Assembly: GCA_002257045.1 (NCBI GenBank)
Contig: NCHD01000013.1
Coordinates: 1 to 43,582 of the forward strand
From: Hydrogenophilales bacterium 16-61-112
GTDB taxonomy: Bacteria > Pseudomonadota > Gammaproteobacteria > Burkholderiales > Thiobacillaceae
DNA length: 43,582 bases
Direction of reading: 5' to 3'
Under the pieces are notes generated by a model. The model worked only from the letters and a program-made list of their open reading frames with translations, was not told the origin of the DNA and searched no databases. Positions 35,751-43,582 of this stretch are shown here, one piece after another; position 1 is the first letter of the stretch, and each line of letters begins with the position of its first letter. A program made the translations under genes and the position numbers.

Positions 35751-35802
35751 GGTTGAAGTTTAAATTCGATATTCGCGAATACAAGCGCACGAATTGGGGA
35801 CA

Positions 35803-35988
35803 TCAACCGACTCCCAACGCCACGTCGTCGTCCACCGCTGCCACGCCGCCGAGGCCGAGTCCGACCCGGCTCAAGACGTGAAGCATCGCGTGGCGCACCG
35901 GGTGGGTCGGAGCAGGGTAGACCGGCGCACTGGCGCGCTGGTCGTTGCGGTATTCGTCATAGGTGCTGAGCATGCTCATGGCAATCAT
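35803..35988 (-). CDS. 61-aa small protein, copy 2, linked to katG-oxyR
   Basis: Second copy of the small gene at 26316: same 61-codon length, same start (MIAMSMLSTYDEYRNDQ), same GGAGAA ribosome site, ending DDDVALGVG. Ten residues differ from copy 1. Upstream lie the ACAGC-loop hairpin and the shared regulatory element. Retention of an open frame in both copies, although katG is broken in both, suggests the peptide is under selection. No known domain. Confidence 0.8.
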   Translation of the reverse strand: MIAMSMLSTYDEYRNDQRASAPVYPAPTHPVRHAMLHVLSRVGLGLGGVAAVDDDVALGVG

Positions 35989-36037
35989 GGTGTTCTCCTT
36001 TGGGTGGGGGGCGGGCGGATCATGCCGTCCGATGTTT

Positions 36038-36054
36038 CATTCCACAGCGGAATG
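36038..36054 (-). promoter_or_regulatory. Leader hairpin of small gene copy 2
   Basis: CATTCC-ACAGC-GGAATG: a 6-bp stem around the same ACAGC loop (GCUGU in the message) as the katG leaders, but with different, still complementary stem bases. It is 50 bases upstream of the start codon. Confidence 0.55.
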
Positions 36055-36080
36055 AGGGTATTTAAAGCCATGAATGAGGG

Positions 36081-36120
36081 TTTGTATAATGAATAGTTTT
36101 TAACAGGATGATTGATAAAA
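36081..36120. promoter_or_regulatory. Shared bipartite regulatory element, small gene copy 2
   Basis: TTTGTATAATGAAT at 36081 and GATTGATAAA at 36110 keep the 29-base offset of the other three copies. It is the most diverged of the four. Confidence 0.55.
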
Positions 36121-36190
36121 TCGAACGACGTTGCCGAACGCCCGAAGCTCGGGCTAGGACAGCAGGGCTTCCGATGCAAGCCTGATCCCG

Positions 36191-36230
36191 AAAAAAGGAC
36201 GGCGTTTCGGATTTCCCCGAAACGCCGTCC
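36191..36230 (-). terminator. Terminator downstream of katG copy 2
   Basis: Perfect 14-bp stem GGACGGCGTTTCGG/CCGAAACGCCGTCC (36197-36210 and 36217-36230). AAAAAA on the plus strand before the stem gives the T tract for the minus-strand katG message. Confidence 0.9.
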
Positions 36231-36356
36231 TGGATTTTGCCCGGGCTTGCCTCAGTGCCCGGGACCGCGGCAAATTAGTGCGGCTTCAGCGCATCCCGGT
36301 CATTCAACAGGCCATGGAATCGTCCCGCAACAACTCGCCGGGACTTTGTCTCCCAA

Positions 36357-38517
<2,161 letters not shown>

Positions 38518-38537
38518 TTAAAGGCCATATCCATTCA

Positions 38538-38577
38538 TTTGTCTCATGAATTGTCTAGAATGACGTCATTGATATTG
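38538..38577. promoter_or_regulatory. Shared bipartite regulatory element between katG and oxyR, copy 2
   Basis: TTTGTCTCATGAATTGTCTA at 38538 and CATTGATATT at 38567, again offset by 29 bases. It lies 13 bases before the oxyR copy 2 start, the same place as in copy 1. Confidence 0.7.
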
Positions 38578-38590
38578 ACGATGGATCATC

Positions 38591-39496
38591 GTGACGCTGC
38601 AAGAACTCAAATACCTGGTGGCGCTGGCCGACCATGGCCATTTCGGCAAGGCGGCCGAGGCCTGCTTCATCACCCAATCCACGCTGTCCACCCAGATCAA
38701 GAAACTGGAAGCGTTTCTCGGTATCACCCTGTTCGATCGCAGCCTCAAGCGCGTGACGCCGACCCCGACCGGACGCGAAATCCTCGCCGCCGCGCGCAAT
38801 ATCGTCGAGGAATCCGAACGCATCCGCGAGCTTGCCAAGCATGCGCAGGACCCGATGACGCGCACCATCCACCTCGGCGTGATCCCCACCCTGGGGCCGT
38901 ATTACCTGCCGCACGCGCTGAGTCTGGTGCATAAAAAACACCCCGGTCTGCGCCTGCTGCTGCGCGAGGAAATGACGCCGCAAATTCTGGCGCATCTGAA
39001 CGACGGCAAACTGGATGCGGGCTTGCTGGCGTTGCCGGTGAACGACGACAACCTGCGCGTCGAGCCGCTGTTCTACGAGCCCTTTTTTGCAGCCCTGCCG
39101 GCCGGACATGCGCTCACCAAACACGACACGCTTAAAGTGGCTGACATCATGAAAGAAAAGCTGCTGCTGCTGGATGAGGGCCATTGCCTGCGCGACCAGG
39201 CGCTCGACGTCTGCGGCACCGGCTCGCGCGGCCGCGAGGAAGTGCGCGCCACCAGCCTGGAAACGCTGCGCCAGATGGTGGGCATGGGGCTGGGACTCAC
39301 CCTGCTGCCGGCGCTGGCGATCGGCGCCGGGCCGCGCATCAGCGAAAAACTGATCGAAATCCGGCCGTTCAAGTCACCGCCGCCGGGGCGCACCATCGGC
39401 CTCGCGTGGCGCAAGCGCGCGCCGTTCCCCGAAACCTTCGAGCGCCTTGCCGCCACGCTCAAGGCCCATTTGCCCCCCGAAGTGGAGCCTGTCTGA
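38591..39496 (+). CDS. oxyR: Peroxide-sensing LysR-type regulator OxyR, copy 2
   Basis: The 301-aa protein is about 92% identical to copy 1 by eye and also has C199 and C208 (GHCLRDQALDVC). It differs in the start codon, GTG instead of ATG, which may lower its expression. Changes cluster in the surface region near residues 175-190 and 243-257. The DUF202 gene follows after one base. It should recognise the same operator as copy 1, since the helix-turn-helix region is nearly identical. Confidence 0.95.
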   Translation: MTLQELKYLVALADHGHFGKAAEACFITQSTLSTQIKKLEAFLGITLFDRSLKRVTPTPTGREILAAARNIVEESERIRELAKHAQDPMTRTIHLGVIPTLGPYYLPHALSLVHKKHPGLRLLLREEMTPQILAHLNDGKLDAGLLALPVNDDNLRVEPLFYEPFFAALPAGHALTKHDTLKVADIMKEKLLLLDEGHCLRDQALDVCGTGSRGREEVRATSLETLRQMVGMGLGLTLLPALAIGAGPRISEKLIEIRPFKSPPPGRTIGLAWRKRAPFPETFERLAATLKAHLPPEVEPV

Positions 39497-39497
39497 T

Positions 39498-39863
39498 ATG
39501 TCCGACCTCAACGATCCGCGCGTATTTTTTGCCGCCGAGCGCACGCTGATGGCGTGGAACCGCACCGGCCTCACCCTGATGGCCTTCGGTTTCGTGCTCG
39601 AACGTTTCGGCCTGTTTCTGCACATGCTGCGGCAGGATGCAGGCAGCGCGGGGCGCGACATGTCGTTCTGGATCGGTGTCGCCTTCATCGCGCTGGCGTT
39701 GCTGGTGATGAGCTTTTCCATCGTCCAGTTCCGCCGTGTACTGGCCACGCTGAAGCCCATTGAAATCCCCGCGCGTTACTGCACCTGGGCAGGCATGGCG
39801 ATGAACCTGTCGGTGGTAGTGCTGGGTGCTGCGCTGCTGGCGTATCTGTTTTCGGAGCTTTAA
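39498..39863 (+). CDS. DUF202 (YidH-like) membrane protein, copy 2
   Basis: 121 aa with the same FAAERTLMAWNRTGLTLMAF opening and three membrane helices as copy 1; eight residues differ, nearly all in helices. It starts one base after oxyR copy 2. Conservation of the oxyR-DUF202 pair in both copies supports a functional link. Confidence 0.9.
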   Translation: MSDLNDPRVFFAAERTLMAWNRTGLTLMAFGFVLERFGLFLHMLRQDAGSAGRDMSFWIGVAFIALALLVMSFSIVQFRRVLATLKPIEIPARYCTWAGMAMNLSVVVLGAALLAYLFSEL

Positions 39864-39992
39864 GCGATTCCCGTGTCGACGCGCAGGCGAACGTTCCCTC
39901 CGGGCGGGCGTCCAGCCATGGCAGACGCACCATTTGTCCGTTGATCTCCAGCACGGCCGTGCCGTTTTCCACCGCCAGCACACGCGCCGCTT
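39864..39992 (-). pseudogene. Decayed 3' end of a modC gene
   Basis: On the minus strand the bases encode RVLAVENGTAVLEINGQMVR followed by LPWLDARPEG, which aligns with the last 40 residues of ModC at 30454 ([20 protein letters not shown]...VPRLDALPG). After that the frame must shift by one base to give NVRLRVDTGIA and a stop at the same place as modC. Only about half the residues match, far less than the oxyR copies, so this end has either decayed or come from a different species. It marks the right edge of the second block. Confidence 0.8.
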
Positions 39993-40403
39993 AGGTCGCC
40001 CACCTGGTTACCTGTGCGGCAACACATGACCCTGAGCACTCGTTCAGGTAGGCCGAGCGTAACGATCGGTTATCGGCCAAAAGCGACACTGGTCTTAAAA
40101 CGCACTCTGATTGCTGTGCATCCAAGATCGGATACTGCGGAAACGAATTTGGGCGAAATGGGAGAACATATTTCGTTTCATTACGGAACGCATGAAACAT
40201 TCTTTGTCATGGCGAGCCTTTGAAGAATTGGGGCGCCAAGTCACCTGATTCTGGACTGACCGGAAGTCTCCCCCCAGTGCCACAGCCCTGAGAAGGCCGA
40301 ATGACAGCAGAGGCACAGTGCAAGAAGCCGGAAATTGCAACCCCGGATGAAATCGTAATGCCTGGTACAGGACTTGCATAAAGCTTTTTATCAATTTTCT
40401 TGA
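39993..40403. other. Gap before the metal RND operon, no supported gene
   Basis: About 410 bases. GTTTCAT (40175-40181) and ATGAAAC (40192-40198) form an inverted repeat spaced by ten bases, a possible operator for the downstream efflux genes. A 69-codon frame (40014-40223) shows no domain or ribosome site. The end of this gap is AT-rich and may hold the promoter of the adaptor genes. Confidence 0.4.
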
Positions 40404-41270
40404 TTGAAAAAAATGCTGCGCAAGCTGGTTTTGGCGTTGTCCTTGTTTTTAGGCTTACAGGCGACTGTGCATGCTCATTCCGATGCGTCAATGTTCGGCG
40501 CGCCTTCTGTAGGGGGCGAGCACCACGATCACCCTGTAGAGGCGGCTGTTCGTTATCCGGCCACGCTAACCTTTGACCCTCGCCATCTGGTCAATCTGGT
40601 GATTAAGATCAATGCGCGCATCAGCCGGCTGAACAATCTCTACGTGGGCAAGCGTGTAGCCCGGAATGAGGTGCTGGGCGAAATGGAGAGCGCAGAGCTT
40701 GAGACGGTGCAGGGTACCTATCTGGCCTTGTACGGCAACATGGACGCAGTGCGGTCGTTTTCCATGACCGGCAACGAGAAGCTTATCGATGCGCGCATGA
40801 ATCTGACTTGGCGAGGCATGTCGGAGGATGACATCAAGCAGATGGAAAGCCGCCGCGAACCGTTAAAACGCATCCGTATCAAGTCTCCGGAATCCGGTTT
40901 CATCTATAGCCTGAACGTGGTCAACAACCAGATTCTCAACACAGGCGGTCAGGTCGGGCAGTACACCGCCTCCGGTACCACCATCCTCACGATCGCGCGC
41001 CCGGCGGCCATCCAGGTGGAAGCCAGCCTGCCGATCCGGGTAACGAGAAAACTCAAACCCGGGCAGCGAACCACTGTATATGTGGCCGATGCCCGCCGTG
41101 GCGAGGTGGCGATCCCGGCAGTCGTGCAGCAGATATTTGCTTTTGCCAATCCGGTCAATCAGCGTCAGCGTGTGCGGCTCAAGTTAACCGGCAACCCGCC
41201 TGACGGAGTGGCCTTGCCTGCTGGCCTGCAGACGAGTGTGAGCCTGGGGGAGCCTGATCATGCGCACTGA
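40404..41270 (+). CDS. Periplasmic adaptor protein of a metal RND efflux system, first of two
   Basis: The 288-aa product (TTG at 40404, or ATG at 40413 giving 285 aa) has a signal peptide ending ATVHA, then HSDASMFGAPSVGGEHHDHP, a His/Met-rich start that could bind metal. The body shows a CusB-like layout: an outer-stem DPRHLVNLVIKINARISRLNN, helices with LETVQGTYLALYGN, SPESGFIYSLNVVNNQIL (barrel-sandwich) and IQVEASLPIRVTRKLKPGQ (beta-barrel). It is shorter than usual adaptors (about 400 aa). Its stop overlaps the next adaptor gene by 11 bases. Confidence 0.85.
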   Translation: MKKMLRKLVLALSLFLGLQATVHAHSDASMFGAPSVGGEHHDHPVEAAVRYPATLTFDPRHLVNLVIKINARISRLNNLYVGKRVARNEVLGEMESAELETVQGTYLALYGNMDAVRSFSMTGNEKLIDARMNLTWRGMSEDDIKQMESRREPLKRIRIKSPESGFIYSLNVVNNQILNTGGQVGQYTASGTTILTIARPAAIQVEASLPIRVTRKLKPGQRTTVYVADARRGEVAIPAVVQQIFAFANPVNQRQRVRLKLTGNPPDGVALPAGLQTSVSLGEPDHAH

Positions 41271-42555
41271 GCCGGCTGGACGTATTTCCACGCTATTTAC
41301 ATGGCGGAAACAATGGCAGCAGGGCATTGGCCTGTTGGCCCTCATCAGTGTCTGTGCAGCGATGACGTCCTTGGCGTTGGGGCATAGCGATCCGCGCATG
41401 TTCGGCCAGTCCGCCCCGGCGAAGGCTGCTCCGACGACGGAGCAGTCGTCGTCGGCAAAAGCGGCCGTCAGGGAGTTGAAGTTGCCGCCCAACGTGAAGG
41501 GTCGGGAAAACCTGTTCAGCCTGGCTCAGGTCCAAATCGGCCCGCAGACATCCATGATCAAGACCTACGGTCTGGTTGTTCCCAACAGTCAGGCCATGGT
41601 TGACGTGAACATCGCCGTCAGCGGTCAGGTGGTGGCGGTGTATGTGCGCGTGGGGGACAGCGTACGCAAAGGTCAGCCCATTGCTTCTGTATTCAATCCA
41701 GAGTTCATCACCACCCAACGAGGCTACCTCGAATTCCTCAAGAACGAGGAAAAGTTGCAAGTACTGCGCGAAGAGGGGCGCTTGCCGAACTACCTCAAGG
41801 ATGCGAAGGAAAACCTGCGCTGGTGGGGCATGAATGACAAGCAAATTGCTGACCTGATAGAGCACGGCCAAGTCGTGGAGCACATCATTCTCGCTGCCCC
41901 CACCGATGGTTTTGTCACTGACCTGTTTGTGCAGCCTGGCTCCCTGGTCAACGCCGGCGACCGAACCATGAAGCAGTTCGTGCTGGTGGGTAAGGCGATA
42001 GCGCGGATGGTGGCTGCCAACTCCCCTCACTGGCTGGAAGGCTATGTTTTTCCGGACCAGCGGACGCTGTTGCGGCCCGGCTTGCCGGTGCGCATCAGTT
42101 TGCCCGACGGCAGTCAGCTGGAGCGTCACATCACCCAGGTGTTGCCCGTTGTGGACCCGGTCACCCAACGTGCGCGCTTTCTGGTGGATCTTGGCCAGAC
42201 CCCGGCGGGGTTGGCGGTGGGCCAGACCGTGAATATCAGCTTGCAGTTGGGCAAGCGCACGGGCACCTGGGTTCCGCGTCAGGCTGTGTTGGGCCAGGCC
42301 CTTAGCCCGGTGGTGTATGTGCGGGTCGCCCCCGGCCGATATCTGCGCAAGCCTGTGGTGGTGCTCGACGAAACGCCCACGCTGCTGCAGGTGAAGGGGG
42401 TGGAGGCAGGAGAAAAAGTGGTGGTGGCTGGAAAAATGATGCTTGAAGGCCTCTATCGCATTTCGGCAGGACCCGGCGCGGACGCGGGTGACCACGACCG
42501 AGGTGCCAGGCTATTCCGCCAAGGATGTGGAGACGCTGGTTACCCGGCCGATTGA
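41260..42555 (+). CDS. Second periplasmic adaptor, CusB/CzcB-like, with its end fused into the RND gene
   Basis: The 431-aa frame begins with a membrane segment (about 21-39) and the same HSDPRMFG motif seen in the first adaptor. It has VVPNSQAMVDVNIAVSGQVVAVYVRVGDSVRKGQPI (barrel-sandwich), a helical hairpin (YLEFLKNEEKLQVL), ILAAPTDGFVTDLFVQPGSLV, and the membrane-proximal end VKGVEAGEKVVVAGKMMLEGLYRISAG. From about 42468 the frame runs on into DNA that codes for the pump in another frame, so the last about 28 residues are not adaptor. A deletion has probably removed its true stop and the pump start. Confidence 0.88.
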   Translation: MRTEPAGRISTLFTWRKQWQQGIGLLALISVCAAMTSLALGHSDPRMFGQSAPAKAAPTTEQSSSAKAAVRELKLPPNVKGRENLFSLAQVQIGPQTSMIKTYGLVVPNSQAMVDVNIAVSGQVVAVYVRVGDSVRKGQPIASVFNPEFITTQRGYLEFLKNEEKLQVLREEGRLPNYLKDAKENLRWWGMNDKQIADLIEHGQVVEHIILAAPTDGFVTDLFVQPGSLVNAGDRTMKQFVLVGKAIARMVAANSPHWLEGYVFPDQRTLLRPGLPVRISLPDGSQLERHITQVLPVVDPVTQRARFLVDLGQTPAGLAVGQTVNISLQLGKRTGTWVPRQAVLGQALSPVVYVRVAPGRYLRKPVVVLDETPTLLQVKGVEAGEKVVVAGKMMLEGLYRISAGPGADAGDHDRGARLFRQGCGDAGYPAD

Positions 42556-43582
42556 GGTCGTGCTGCAGGGCGCACCCTACATCGACCAGATCCGTTCCAA
42601 CTCGTCGGTCGGGCTGTCGCGTATCACCATCGTGTTCAAGTGGGGCGTCGATATCTACCGCGCGCGCCAGATCATCCAGGAGCGCATGCAAGCTGTGCAG
42701 GGTCAACTGCCGTCCGGAGCCCAGACGCCACAGATGATGCCGGTGACTTCGGCGGTGAGCTGGCTGCTCAAATTCGGGCTAGTGGACTGGTCGGGCAGCA
42801 ATCGCGAGCACGAACTGCGTACCCTGGTCGACTGGGACATCCGCAACCGGTTGCTGGCGCAACCCGGGGTGGCTTCGGTGGTCGCGGTGGGCGGCGGTGT
42901 GAAGCAGTACCAGGTGTTGCTGGATCCTCTGCGCATGCGCAAATACGGTGTATCTACCGACATGGTGACGCAGGCGCTACGCACCGCCAACCTGGTGGCG
43001 CCGGGCGGTTTTGTCTATCCCAGTTCCGAAGAGGAGTATTTCATCCGCGCTAACGGCAAGGTGGAAAGCCTGCGCGATGTGGCCGAGACGCTGGTCGTGA
43101 TGCGCGACGGGCAGCCGATCCACATCGAGGACATCGCCGAGGTTCGCTTCGGCAGCGAAGTGAAACGGGGCGATGGCCAGATATTCGGCGGGCCGGCTGT
43201 GATTGGCACGGTGTCCAAGCTGTGGGGCGCGGACACCATGGAAACAACCCGCAATGTGGAAAAAGTACTGGCCAGCATGGCGGAGAACCTGCCCAAGGAT
43301 GTGCAACTGATCCCCAACGTGTTCCGCCAGGCCAGCTTTATCGAAGCCTCGATCAACAACCTGCGCGATGCGCTGCTGCATTCGTCCATCATCGTTGCCC
43401 TGGTCCTGCTGCTGTTCCTGTTCCGCTGGCGGCCGACGGTGATCAGCCTGATCGCCATTCCCACGTCCCTGATGGCGGGCGTGCTGGTGCTGTGGGCGCT
43501 GGATATCAGCATCAATGCACTTACTTTGGGGGGGCTGGTGTTCGCCATCGGCGAAGTGGTGGACGATGCCATCATCGACGTC
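42470..43582 (+). pseudogene. Heavy-metal-type RND efflux pump, N-terminus missing, continues beyond the window
   Basis: In the +1 frame relative to the adaptor, the sequence from 42479 reads RTRVTTTEVPGYSAKDVETL, a position normally about 40-60 residues into CzcA/CusA-type pumps, just after the first membrane helix. It then covers the porter subdomains (IRNRLLAQPGVASVVAVGGG; VTQALRTANLVAPGG) and helices 2-3 (SSIIVALVLLLFLFRWRPT and ALTLGGLVFAIGEVVDDAIIDV). GEVVDDAIIDV is the helix-4 signature of this pump group. Without helix 1 and a start codon it cannot be made as shown. The 3' end is outside the window, so other damage cannot be judged. Confidence 0.88.

Larger units (their letters stand above)
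35989..36356 (-). other. Leader, regulatory element and terminator between small gene copy 2 and katG copy 2
   Basis: This 368-base gap holds, from high to low coordinates: the katG terminator (36191-36230), the shared element (36081-36120), a TTTAAA -10-like stretch near 36061, the leader hairpin (36038-36054) and the ribosome site of the small gene. The rest shows no gene. Confidence 0.55.

Noticed and set aside
40014-40223. 69-codon plus-strand frame before the RND operon
   Set aside because: No recognisable domain or ribosome site; probably chance.

Overview
The window is GC-rich bacterial DNA with dense, overlapping operons. The gene set (rsmA-pdxA-surA-lptD beside amgK-murU, pepP-ubiH-ubiF, dsbC, cytochrome b561, LysR-type OxyR with DUF202, two-component and RND genes) points to a Gram-negative proteobacterium, most likely a betaproteobacterium of the Thiobacillus/Nitrosomonadales kind. 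That placement is inference from gene content and order; there is no rRNA gene to confirm it.

Layout. 1-5461 (minus strand): DUF4202 fragment, rsmA, pdxA, surA, lptD, the conserved outer-membrane-assembly cluster; lptD carries an apparent single-base loss. 5538-13164 (plus): amgK and murU (peptidoglycan sugar recycling), separated by a lower-GC TonB-C-like gene and a hairpin-rich repeat, then pepP, two ubiquinone hydroxylases, dsbC and a methyltransferase. 13274-15387 (minus): OmpR-type two-component system. 15458-19784 (plus): membrane proteins (DedA, DUF1345, MscS, PepSY, cytochrome b561, COG4705). 19913-22989: a lower-GC island that reads as two integron gene cassettes (a DUF3592 gene and an unusually large secreted WD40 gene) with two attC-like sites and a third core site, but no integrase. 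23456-26194: HtrA protease, ferritin-like protein, ZIP metal transporter.

26316-39992 is dominated by a duplicated peroxide-response block: a 61-aa small protein, katG, oxyR and DUF202. Copy 1 lies between intact zip and intact modC. Copy 2 lies between a fragment of the zip 5' end and a decayed fragment of the modC 3' end, and its left edge truncates an efflux adaptor gene. Both katG genes are broken, by different internal deletions of about 77 and 74 bases. Four promoters in the two copies share a bipartite element with exactly the same internal phasing, plausibly the OxyR operator, and three of the four leaders carry a small hairpin with a constant loop and changing stem. Between the copies are modABC, a ModE-like regulator and a TolC gene.

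40404-43582 (plus): two overlapping periplasmic adaptor genes followed by a heavy-metal-type RND pump whose first part is missing, because the second adaptor runs straight into the pump in another frame.

Taken together, the right half is a stress/metal-handling region (peroxide defence, ferritin, ZIP, HtrA, metal RND efflux, molybdate uptake) with much rearrangement. The most interesting candidates are the duplicated OxyR module with its shared operator, leader hairpin and unnamed 61-aa protein, and the orphan integron cassettes.
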